A stretch of 5,551 bases of DNA, taken from assembly GCA_013003675.1 (NCBI GenBank), contig JABDIP010000130.1, positions 1-5,551 on the forward strand. Direction: 5' to 3'. The stretch comes from Inquilinus sp. (GTDB lineage Bacteria; Pseudomonadota; Alphaproteobacteria; DSM-16000; Inquilinaceae). The notes under the pieces were generated by a model. That model saw only the letters and a list, made by a program, of their open reading frames with translations. It was not told the origin of the DNA and did not search any database. The translations under genes were made by a program, and so were the position numbers. Positions 1 through 5,551 of this stretch are shown here, piece after piece (positions within the stretch are counted from its first letter, which is position 1; each line of letters opens with the position of its first letter).

Positions 1-383
1 TCGAGGCGGAGATGGTCGCCGGCCATCTCGGCCTCGGCGGCGGCGGGCCCGAGGCGACGGCCCGGGCCTTGGCCGACGCCGCCGGCCTGGTCTGCGTCGT
101 CACCCTGGGCGGCCGGGGCGCGCTGGCGGCCGAGCCGGGAAACCTCTGGCAACAGCCGGCAATGGCGATCGAGCCGGTCGACACCACCGGCGCCGGCGAC
201 GCCTTCACCGGCGTGCTGGCGGCCGGGCTCGACGCCGCCCTCGAGCTGCCCGAGGCGCTGCGCCGGGCCGGGGTCGGGGCCGGGCTCGCCTGCCTGGCGC
301 TGGGCGCCCAGGAGAGCCTGCCGACGGCCGCCGCGATCGACGAGAACCTAGCGCGCCTGCCGCCGCCTCGCCGGCTCTTGTGA
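1..383 (+). CDS. PfkB-family carbohydrate/nucleoside kinase (ribokinase-like), C-terminal part
   Basis: The reading frame is open from the left edge (first full codon at base 3) to a TGA at 381-383, so only the last 126 residues are visible and the start lies outside the window. The clearest mark is the PfkB signature DTTGAGDAFTG at bases 181-213. In this family its GAGD forms the anion hole, and its Asp (codon 199-201) is the catalytic base that deprotonates the substrate hydroxyl for phosphorylation by ATP. Upstream, VVTLGGRGAL (about 98-126) matches the strand-turn that comes before the nucleotide site in ribokinases. The first visible residues, EAEMVAG, fit the position of the ribokinase N-x-x-E magnesium/phosphate motif, but its Asn is off the edge. 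The enzyme would be cytosolic. The substrate (ribose, another sugar or a nucleoside) cannot be decided because the N-terminal sugar-binding half is missing. A terminator follows directly, so this gene probably ends its transcription unit. Confidence 0.9.
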   Translation, partial: EAEMVAGHLGLGGGGPEATARALADAAGLVCVVTLGGRGALAAEPGNLWQQPAMAIEPVDTTGAGDAFTGVLAAGLDAALELPEALRRAGVGAGLACLALGAQESLPTAAAIDENLARLPPPRRLL

Positions 384-384
384 T

Positions 385-416
385 CCGCCGTTGCGGTTTC
401 GCGGCGGCGGCTTTTT
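385..416 (+). terminator. Rho-independent terminator after the PfkB kinase gene
   Basis: An 11-bp stem is formed by 385-395 (CCGCCGTTGCG) and 400-410 (CGCGGCGGCGG), with two adjacent G-U wobbles in the middle and a four-base GTTT loop (396-399). It is followed by C and then five T (412-416). The stem begins one base after the kinase stop codon. It separates the kinase from the amidohydrolase gene and argues against the upstream TTG at 391 as a start for the latter, because that codon lies inside the stem. Confidence 0.8.
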
Positions 417-483
417 CGCCGCGCCACTGTTGCCGAGATCGAGGCCACAGGGCACAGTAGCGCACCTTCCGATCCGCCGACCC

Positions 484-490
484 GACAGGA
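484..490 (+). promoter_or_regulatory. Weak ribosome binding site of the M20 amidohydrolase
   Basis: GACAGGA lies 11 bases upstream of the ATG at 502. The AGGA core (487-490) is a modest Shine-Dalgarno match at slightly long spacing. It supports 502 over the upstream TTG at 391. The downstream ATG at 541 has an AGGAGG only two bases before it, too close to act as its ribosome site. Confidence 0.4.
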
Positions 491-501
491 CCAATCGCCC
501 C

Positions 502-1683
502 ATGCCGATCATCAATTCCATTGCCGCCATGCAGGAGGAAATGACCGAATGGCGGCGCGATATCCACATGCACCCGGAGCTCGGCTTCGAGGAAGTCCGC
601 ACCTCCGACCTGGTCGCCGAAAAGCTGCAGGAATGGGGCATCGAGGTGCATCGCGGCATCGCCAAGACCGGCCTCGTCGGCGTGCTGAAAGGCCGTGACG
701 GGGCGGCCAGCGGCCGGGCCGTAGGACTGCGCGCCGACATGGACGCGCTGCCGATGGACGAGGAGAACGACTTTCCGCACAAATCGACGCACCCGGGCAA
801 GTTCCACGGCTGCGGCCATGACGGGCACACCACCATGTTGCTCGGCGCCGCCAAGTACCTTGCCGAGACGCGGAACTTCGACGGCACTGTCAATTTCATC
901 TTCCAGCCGGCCGAGGAGGGGCGCGGCGGCGGCAAGCTGATGGTCGAGGAGAAGCTGTTCGACCGCTTCCCCTGCGACGAGGTCTACGGCCTGCACAACT
1001 GGCCGGAACTGCCGGCCGGCGAGATCGCCGCCGTGCCCGGTCCGATCATGGCGGCGGCCGACCGGTTCGACATCGCCATCCGCGCCCGGGGCGGCCACGC
1101 CGCCATGCCGCATCATGCGAACGACCCGGTGGTCATCGCGGCGCAGCTGGTCACCGCCTTCCAGACCCTGGTCAGCCGGCGCACCGATCCGCTCGACAGC
1201 TCGGTCATCAGCGTGACCCAGGTGCATGTCGGCAGCGCCGACAACGTGATCGCCGAGGAGGCGGCGCTGAGCGGCACCGTGCGGACCTTCAAGCCCGAGA
1301 CCCAGGACATGATCGAGGGCGGCATGGCGCGCATCTGCAAGGGCGTCGGCGAGGCGTTCGGCGCCGAGATCGAAATGAACTACGACCGCGGCTATCCGGC
1401 GACGGTGAACCATCCGGAGCATGCGGCTCTCGCCGCCGACATCGCCGGCAGCGTCGTCGGTCCCGACAAGGTGCGGCGCGACGTCGAGCCGGTGATGGGG
1501 GCGGAGGATTTCTCCTTCATGCTGCTGGAACGGCCCGGTGCCTATCTCTGGCTCGGCCAGGCCGGCGGCCCCAGCGGCTGCATGGTCCACAACCCGCGTT
1601 ACGACTTCAACGACAACGTGCTGCCGGTCGGCGCCAGCCTGTTCGCGACGCTGGTCGAAACCCGGCTGAAGCAGGCCGGCTGA
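502..1683 (+). CDS. M20-family metallo-amidohydrolase (hippurate hydrolase / N-acyl-amino-acid amidohydrolase type)
   Basis: The product has 393 residues, the usual length for this group. It would hydrolyse the amide bond of an N-acylated amino acid or a similar conjugate, using two divalent metals in the cytosol; no signal peptide is visible. The N-terminal block WRRDIHMHPELGFEE (17-31) is typical of the M20D branch (HipO, plant IAA-amino-acid hydrolases such as ILL2, bacterial aminoacylases). RADMDALPM is at 77-85. The metal-site residues expected from ILL2 are all present: Cys104 and His106 in HGCGHDGHT, Glu138/Glu139 in PAEEG (catalytic base and ligand), His165 in GLHNWP and His363 in MVHNP. 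The inserted dimerisation domain runs from about 187 to 285 and contains GGHAAMPHH (197-205). I chose the ATG at 502 because it gives the family N-terminus and lies past the preceding terminator. The frame stays open back to a TTG at 391, but that stretch reads as low-complexity Arg/Pro. The substrate cannot be told from sequence; hippurate is only the family's default name. Confidence 0.93.
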   Translation: MPIINSIAAMQEEMTEWRRDIHMHPELGFEEVRTSDLVAEKLQEWGIEVHRGIAKTGLVGVLKGRDGAASGRAVGLRADMDALPMDEENDFPHKSTHPGKFHGCGHDGHTTMLLGAAKYLAETRNFDGTVNFIFQPAEEGRGGGKLMVEEKLFDRFPCDEVYGLHNWPELPAGEIAAVPGPIMAAADRFDIAIRARGGHAAMPHHANDPVVIAAQLVTAFQTLVSRRTDPLDSSVISVTQVHVGSADNVIAEEAALSGTVRTFKPETQDMIEGGMARICKGVGEAFGAEIEMNYDRGYPATVNHPEHAALAADIAGSVVGPDKVRRDVEPVMGAEDFSFMLLERPGAYLWLGQAGGPSGCMVHNPRYDFNDNVLPVGASLFATLVETRLKQAG

Positions 1684-1691
1684 CCGGTGGC

Positions 1692-1697
1692 GAGGGG
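1692..1697 (+). promoter_or_regulatory. Ribosome binding site that sets the lipoprotein start
   Basis: GAGGGG lies seven bases before the ATG at 1705. This favours 1705 over the in-frame GTG at 1687, which has no comparable site and would put six extra residues before the signal peptide. Confidence 0.6.
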
Positions 1698-1704
1698 CTT
1701 GAGC

Positions 1705-2241
1705 ATGATGATCCGGATCACCTTCCTGTCGGCCCTCGCGGCCGCTCTCGCGCTCGCCGGCTGCGGCGGCGACGGCTCGCCGATCGACCTGCTCGGCGGC
1801 GGACAGGAGCCGCTGCCGCCGGTCGAGTCGTTGGGCATCCCGCTGGCCGCCGGTCCCGGCATCAACGGCCGGCACGACTGGTTCGGAGCGCAGAGCGCCG
1901 GGCAGTTGGACGTGCAGATCACCGCCCGCGACCAGCGCGGCTGGGAGATCCTGTGGCAGCTTGTCGGTGAACCGCCGCCGGGCGAGTTGCCGGAAGGCTC
2001 GATGGCGCTCGCCATCTTCCTCGGATCGCGGCCGACCGGCGGCTACACCGTCGCCTTCGATCGGGTGACCCGGCAGGACGGCCTCGTCGTCGCCGGCTAC
2101 CGCGAGACGACGCCGCCGCCCGACGCCCTGGTGTCGCAAGCCTTCACCGCGCCCTATGCCATCCGTCTGGTCCAGGCGGACAGCGCCCCGGTGCAGTTCG
2201 TCCCGGCGCTCCCGACCACCGCCCCGGGTTTCGGCTCTTAA
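1705..2241 (+). CDS. Small lipoprotein with a PrcB-like C-terminal domain
   Basis: The product has 178 residues. The N-terminus is a lipoprotein signal peptide: MMIR, a hydrophobic run of Ala/Leu, then the lipobox LAGC (17-20), so Cys20 would be lipidated and become residue 1 of a 159-residue mature protein. The residues after it are Gly-Gly rather than Asp, which by the usual +2 rule points to the outer membrane. A Gly/Pro-rich linker (21-55) follows. From about 67 to 165 the sequence reads like the PrcB C-terminal domain: a W-x-x-L-W segment (80-84), a hydrophobic strand ending FLGSRPTGGY (105-114), a variable strand, then a P-rich turn and QAFTAPYAI (145-153). In Treponema denticola the lipoprotein PrcB stabilises the dentilisin protease complex. 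Most proteins with this fold have no known role. The gene starts 21 bases after the amidohydrolase, so they are probably co-transcribed. Lipoprotein status is strong; the PrcB match is from memory of the family and is moderate. Two ATGs are adjacent (1705, 1708), and either could be used. Confidence 0.8.
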   Translation: MMIRITFLSALAAALALAGCGGDGSPIDLLGGGQEPLPPVESLGIPLAAGPGINGRHDWFGAQSAGQLDVQITARDQRGWEILWQLVGEPPPGELPEGSMALAIFLGSRPTGGYTVAFDRVTRQDGLVVAGYRETTPPPDALVSQAFTAPYAIRLVQADSAPVQFVPALPTTAPGFGS

Positions 2242-2276
2242 AAAAGGGACGCTCACCTTTTTGAGCGTCCCCTTTT
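2240..2276. terminator. Bidirectional rho-independent terminator between convergent genes
   Basis: A perfect 10-bp stem is formed by 2246-2255 (GGGACGCTCA) and 2262-2271 (TGAGCGTCCC) around a CCTTTT loop. On the + strand it is followed by C and four T (2273-2276). On the - strand the six A at 2240-2245 become a run of six T after the stem. The A and T runs can also pair with one bulged C. It sits between the lipoprotein stop (2239-2241, which its A-run touches) and the ATPase stop (2280-2282), so it can end both transcripts. The - strand side, with the longer T-run, looks the stronger. Confidence 0.92.
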
Positions 2277-2279
2277 GCC

Positions 2280-3347
2280 CTACGGCTTGACCAGGGCGAT
2301 GCCGCGGTCGCCGAACTTGACGGTCACCGCGCCGCCCGGCGGGCGGGCCGGACCCAGATGCGGGTCGACCACGAACAGCGCGCCGGATTCCGTCGTCACC
2401 GTGTATTCCAGGTGGTTGCCGAGATAGGTCGCCTTGGTCACCTCGCCGGGCACGCCGTCGTGCGCGCCCGCCTCGGCCAGGCGGATCGACTCCGGCCGGA
2501 CCGCCAGATCGGCCGGCCCCGGCTTCAGGTCGCGATGCGGCAGGCGCAGTTCCACGCCGGCGACCCGGACGACCGCCGCGTCGCCGTCCAGGCGCAGGAT
2601 CTCGGCCTCCAGCAGGTTGGCGTCGCCGACGAAATCGGCGACGAAACGGTCGACCGGCTGTTCGTAGAGTTCGTGCGGCGTGCCTTCCTGGGCGATCTCG
2701 GCGTTGCGCATGACGATGATGCGGTCGGAGACGGCCAGCGCCTCCTGCTGGTCGTGGGTGACATAGACCGAGGTCAGGTTCAGGGTTTGCTGCAGCTCGC
2801 GGATGTCCTCGCGCACTTGGCGGCGCAGCTTGGCGTCGAGGTTCGACAAGGGCTCGTCGAACAGCAGCACCTGCGGTTCCAGGACCAGCGCCCGGGCGAC
2901 CGCGACCCGCTGCTGCGGGCCGCCGGACAGCTCGCTGGGCAGGCGGCGGCCTAGCCCGGCCAGGCCGACCTGGGCCAGCCCCTCCTCGGCCCGGGCGTGC
3001 GCGTCGCGCTTCGCCAGGCCGCTGACCACCAGCCCGTAGGACACGTTCTCCAGCACCGTCATGTGCGGGAACAGGGCATAGGATTGGAACACCATGCTGA
3101 CGTCGCGGTCGGTCGCCGGCAGCGACGACACGTCCTCGTCGCCGATCAGGATGCGCCCCCCGGTCGGCATCTCCAGCCCGGCGATCAGGCGCAGGGTGGT
3201 CGTCTTGCCGCAGCCGCTCGGCCCCAGCAAGGTGACCAGCCGGCCGGCCTCGACGCGGAACGACACGGTATCGACGGCGACGACCGACCCGAACCGCTTG
3301 GTGACGCCGTCGAAGACCACCGAGGAGGCCGGCTTGCCGTTGCTCAT
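2280..3347 (-). CDS. ABC importer ATP-binding protein, Fe(III)/polyamine (FbpC/PotA-like) type
   Basis: The product has 355 residues. It is the cytoplasmic motor of a binding-protein-dependent importer and hydrolyses ATP to drive the adjacent permease. All nucleotide-binding motifs are present in order: Walker A GPSGCGKTT (42-50), Q-loop Gln88 in VFQSYALFPH, signature LSGGPQQR (140-147), Walker B VLLFDEP (160-166), D-loop SNLD (168-171) and H-loop His198 in VTHDQQEA. A C-terminal TOBE-type regulatory region follows from about 270 to 355 and includes LAVRPESIRL (281-290), typical of the Fe(III), spermidine, thiamine and phosphonate importer ATPases. The signature has Pro where the common form has Gln (LSGGQ). 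The ATG overlaps the permease stop by four bases (ATGA) and is preceded by GGAGG at good spacing, so this start is secure. In the same frame the - strand stays open far upstream across the permease gene, but that part is only a shadow. Substrate specificity depends on the unseen binding protein; iron(III) is the best guess from the permease type. Confidence 0.95.
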   Translation of the reverse strand: MSNGKPASSVVFDGVTKRFGSVVAVDTVSFRVEAGRLVTLLGPSGCGKTTTLRLIAGLEMPTGGRILIGDEDVSSLPATDRDVSMVFQSYALFPHMTVLENVSYGLVVSGLAKRDAHARAEEGLAQVGLAGLGRRLPSELSGGPQQRVAVARALVLEPQVLLFDEPLSNLDAKLRRQVREDIRELQQTLNLTSVYVTHDQQEALAVSDRIIVMRNAEIAQEGTPHELYEQPVDRFVADFVGDANLLEAEILRLDGDAAVVRVAGVELRLPHRDLKPGPADLAVRPESIRLAEAGAHDGVPGEVTKATYLGNHLEYTVTTESGALFVVDPHLGPARPPGGAVTVKFGDRGIALVKP

Positions 3348-5551
3348 CCGGTCAGTCCTCCGATCGGCTGTGGCGTGGCGGCGCCGCCATCCTCGGCCCG
3401 CCGGTGGATCTGCCGCTGGCCGATGATGGCCTGGACCAGCAGGATCACGGTCAGCATGACAATGATCAGCACCGAGGAATAGGCGATCGCCTGGCCGTAA
3501 TCGCCGTTCTCGACCCGGCCGATGATGAACGAGGTGGCCATGTCGTAATTGGCGCTGACCAGGAAGATGACGGCGCTCAGCGCGGTCATCGCCCGCACGA
3601 AGCTGAACACCAGCGCCGCCAGGATGGCCGGCTTCAGCAGCGGCAGGATCACCTTGCGGATGGTGGTGAAGCTGTTCGCGCCCAGGGTCAGCGACGCCTC
3701 GTCGAGGCTGCGGTCGAGCTGGCTCATCGCCGCCACACCGGCGCGCACGCCGACCGGCATGTTGCGGAAGACGAAGCTGATCACCAGGATGATGCCGGTC
3801 CCGGTCAGCTCGATCGGCGGCACGTTGAAGGCCAGGATATAGGCGATGCCGATCACCGTGCCGGGGATGGCGAAGCTCAGCATGGTGCCGAACTCGAAGA
3901 TGTGCTGCCCCATGAAGCGCTGGCGCACCAGCACATAGGCGGTCAGCAGGCCGACGATGGCGGTCAGCGGCGCCGAGATCAGCGAGATCCAGATCGTCGT
4001 GAAGAACGAGTTCCAGGCCAGGCCGCTGAACACCCAGCCGAACTCGCCCCGGGCGATGCCGAAGGCGTCGACATAGTGGCGCAGGGTCAGCGAGTGGTCG
4101 CGGCCGAACAGCTCGACGAAGCCGCCGAACAGGATGATCACATAGATCACCGCGGTCAGCGCCGCCCAGGGCAGGGCGACCGCGTAGACCACGGATTTCA
4201 GGCTGGTCGGGATCTGGATCCGCACCCCGGCATCGCCCTTGCCGGTGACCGTGGCGTAGGATTTCCGCCCCAGCCACACCCGTTGGGCGAGGAACGCCGA
4301 TAGGGTGAAGACCAGCAGCACGATCGCCAGCACCGCCGCCCGGCCCTGATCGTTCTGGGCGCCGACCACGGCGAAGAAGATCTCCGTCGACAGCACGTCG
4401 TAGTTGCCCGACAGCACCAGCGGGTTGCCGAAATCGGCCAGGCTCTCGATGAAGCCGAGCAGGAAGGCATTCGCCACCCCCGGCCGCATCAGCGGGAACG
4501 ACACCGAGGTGAAGGTGCGCCAGCCGCTGGCGCGCAGGGTTTGGGCCGCCTCCTCCATGGACGGGCTGACCCCCTCGACGACGCCGATCAGCACCAGGAA
4601 GGCGATCGGCGTGAAGGCCAGGGTCTGCGCGAACCACACCCCCGGCAGTCCGAACACCCAGCGGCTCGGCCGGATCTCGAAGACCTCCCAGAGGAATTGC
4701 GAGACCAGGCCGGAGCGGCCGAACAGCAGGATGACGGCGAGGCCGATCACGAAGGGCGGGGTGATGATCGGCAGCACCGTCAGCACCCTGAGCGACCGCT
4801 TGGCGGAGAACCCGGTGCGTGTCGCGACCAGCGCGAAGGCGAGGCCGAGCACGGTCGAACTGACCCCGGTCAGCACCGCCAGCAGCAGCGAGTTCCAGGC
4901 GATGCCGCAGCGCAATCGCCCGGTCAGGCAGGCGGTGCCCCAGATCTTGGCGTCGAACAGCTTGTCGAGGAAGACCGAGAGCGAATAGACGCCGGCATTG
5001 TCCTGCAGCGCGCTGAGCAGGATGCGAAAGACCGGGAAGAAGATGAAGACGGCGACCACCGCGACGATCAGGCCGATCGAGCCGACCACGAAGGCGTCGC
5101 CGTGGATGGCGCCGCGCGCCGCAATGCCGGTGGTCAGCAGGAACAGGAAGGCCGACCCCACCAGCATTGCGCCATAGCCCATGCCGGGCTGGCGCAGGTC
5201 GGTCGGCCCGAGCAGCGTCTCCAGCCCGGGAAACTCCCAGCCGTCGATGCCGATCGCGAAGCCCTGGCCGATCACGTAGGAAAAGCCCAGGGCGCCGGAC
5301 AGCACCAGGACGCGGCCGAACAGCGGGTCGGATTTCGGCCGCCCGGCGACCGTCAGCGGCAGCAGCAGCAACAGCGCGATCGGCGCCAGCCATGGCCGGT
5401 CGTACAGCAGCCCGAGGAACAGGCCGGAGCCGGTGCCGGCGCCGAACGGTCCGCCTGCGCCCAGCCAGGAGAAGCTCCAGAATCCGCCGTCGGCCGCGTA
5501 CCACGGCACCAGGACGAAGCCGACCACCCCCAGGGCGATCCAGGGGGCGGC
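3344..5551 (-). CDS. Fused two-domain ABC importer permease, Fe(III) (AfuB/FbpB) type, N-terminus missing
   Basis: At least 735 residues are visible. The frame is open to the right edge and the first visible residues (AAPWIALGVV) are already membrane-like, so the true start lies outside; the GTG at 5527 is not a convincing start. Numbering from that GTG, two BPD_transp_1 domains of about six membrane segments each occupy roughly 146-417 and 446-704. Each carries the cytoplasmic EAA loop that docks on the ATPase: EEAAQTLRASG...FPLMRP (325-349) and DEASLTLGANS...LPLLKP (609-633). Such tandem fusion in one chain is typical of the Fe(III) permeases FbpB/AfuB, which are usually near 500-550 residues. 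Here about four extra hydrophobic segments (about -8 to 9, 34-60, 72-92, 117-136) come before the canonical core, making this a member of a longer subtype. Cys200 and Cys207 lie between core segments 1 and 2, probably on the periplasmic side. The protein forms the inner-membrane channel; the ATPase follows with a four-base overlap. Iron(III) is inferred from family, not shown by the sequence. Phosphonate, thiamine or polyamine importers also use related subunits. Confidence 0.93.
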   Translation of the reverse strand, partial: AAPWIALGVVGFVLVPWYAADGGFWSFSWLGAGGPFGAGTGSGLFLGLLYDRPWLAPIALLLLLPLTVAGRPKSDPLFGRVLVLSGALGFSYVIGQGFAIGIDGWEFPGLETLLGPTDLRQPGMGYGAMLVGSAFLFLLTTGIAARGAIHGDAFVVGSIGLIVAVVAVFIFFPVFRILLSALQDNAGVYSLSVFLDKLFDAKIWGTACLTGRLRCGIAWNSLLLAVLTGVSSTVLGLAFALVATRTGFSAKRSLRVLTVLPIITPPFVIGLAVILLFGRSGLVSQFLWEVFEIRPSRWVFGLPGVWFAQTLAFTPIAFLVLIGVVEGVSPSMEEAAQTLRASGWRTFTSVSFPLMRPGVANAFLLGFIESLADFGNPLVLSGNYDVLSTEIFFAVVGAQNDQGRAAVLAIVLLVFTLSAFLAQRVWLGRKSYATVTGKGDAGVRIQIPTSLKSVVYAVALPWAALTAVIYVIILFGGFVELFGRDHSLTLRHYVDAFGIARGEFGWVFSGLAWNSFFTTIWISLISAPLTAIVGLLTAYVLVRQRFMGQHIFEFGTMLSFAIPGTVIGIAYILAFNVPPIELTGTGIILVISFVFRNMPVGVRAGVAAMSQLDRSLDEASLTLGANSFTTIRKVILPLLKPAILAALVFSFVRAMTALSAVIFLVSANYDMATSFIIGRVENGDYGQAIAYSSVLIIVMLTVILLVQAIIGQRQIHRRAEDGGAATPQPIGGLTG
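3357..3361 (-). promoter_or_regulatory. Ribosome binding site of the ATPase gene, inside the permease coding end
   Basis: On the - strand GGAGG lies nine bases upstream of the ATG at 3347, within the last codons of the permease. Together with the ATGA overlap (3344-3347) it points to translational coupling of the two subunits and fixes the ATPase start. Confidence 0.75.

Noticed and set aside
430..458. Possible sigma-70 promoter for the amidohydrolase unit: TTGCCG and CACAGT with 17-base spacing
   Set aside because: The matches are only four and three of six bases. In GC-rich DNA this is close to chance, although a promoter is expected somewhere in 417-500.
391..501. TTG start at 391 for the amidohydrolase, adding 37 residues
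   Set aside because: The codon lies inside the stem of the preceding terminator. The added residues are low-complexity and not family-like, and a better start with a ribosome site is at 502.
205..2256. A 683-codon open frame on the - strand across the kinase end, the amidohydrolase and the lipoprotein
   Set aside because: Its product is Arg/Gly/Ala/Asp-rich with no recognisable domain. It runs antisense to three supported genes and is the expected by-product of high third-position GC.
2358..2954. A 198-codon + strand open frame opposite the ATPase
   Set aside because: It is antisense to a gene with every ABC motif intact, and its own product shows no family features.
3404..4303. A 299-codon + strand open frame opposite the permease
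   Set aside because: The product is made almost wholly of Asp, His, Gln, Arg and Gly, which is the complement pattern of hydrophobic membrane codons. It has no ribosome site or domain.
3348..5504. Upstream extension of the ATPase reading frame on the - strand (would give a 1074-residue protein)
   Set aside because: The extension is an Arg/Ala/Pro-rich shadow of the permease in another frame. The ATG at 3347 has a good ribosome site and gives a normal ATPase N-terminus, so no fusion is implied.
1..5551. Search for mobile elements, CRISPR arrays, RNA genes, long direct repeats or att sites
   Set aside because: I saw no transposase, spaced repeats or tRNA-like fold, and no long repeat other than the two terminator hairpins. 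Short CAG and GCC runs reflect codon use.

Overview
The window looks like ordinary chromosome from a high-GC alphaproteobacterium, plausibly of the Rhodospirillales type. This lineage guess rests on the strong G/C bias at third codon positions, the tight gene packing and the style of the proteins; no rRNA or other marker gene is present to confirm it. I see no mobile element, CRISPR array, tRNA, rRNA or phage gene.

The left part (1-2241) reads on the + strand. It opens with the C-terminal 126 residues of a PfkB/ribokinase-type sugar or nucleoside kinase, whose 5' end lies outside the window. A clear intrinsic terminator (385-416) starts one base after its stop codon. A new unit follows: an M20-family metallo-amidohydrolase (502-1683, hippurate hydrolase / N-acyl-amino-acid amidohydrolase type), then after 21 bases a small lipoprotein (1705-2241). 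The mature part of the lipoprotein resembles the PrcB C-terminal domain.

The right part (2280-5551) reads on the - strand and converges on the left part. It encodes two components of a binding-protein-dependent ABC importer of the Fe(III)/AfuBC-FbpBC type. These are a very long permease with two fused transmembrane domains (3344 to beyond 5551) and its ATPase (2280-3347). The two genes overlap by four bases in an ATGA, with a Shine-Dalgarno GGAGG upstream. The periplasmic binding protein is not in view; it would be expected upstream of the permease, beyond the right edge.

The two convergent units meet at one near-perfect hairpin (about 2240-2276) with T-runs on both strands, a bidirectional terminator serving the lipoprotein and the ATPase gene. 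Nothing here clearly amounts to an undescribed system. The points most worth a second look are the PrcB-like lipoprotein behind a cytoplasmic amidohydrolase and the extra N-terminal membrane region of the permease.
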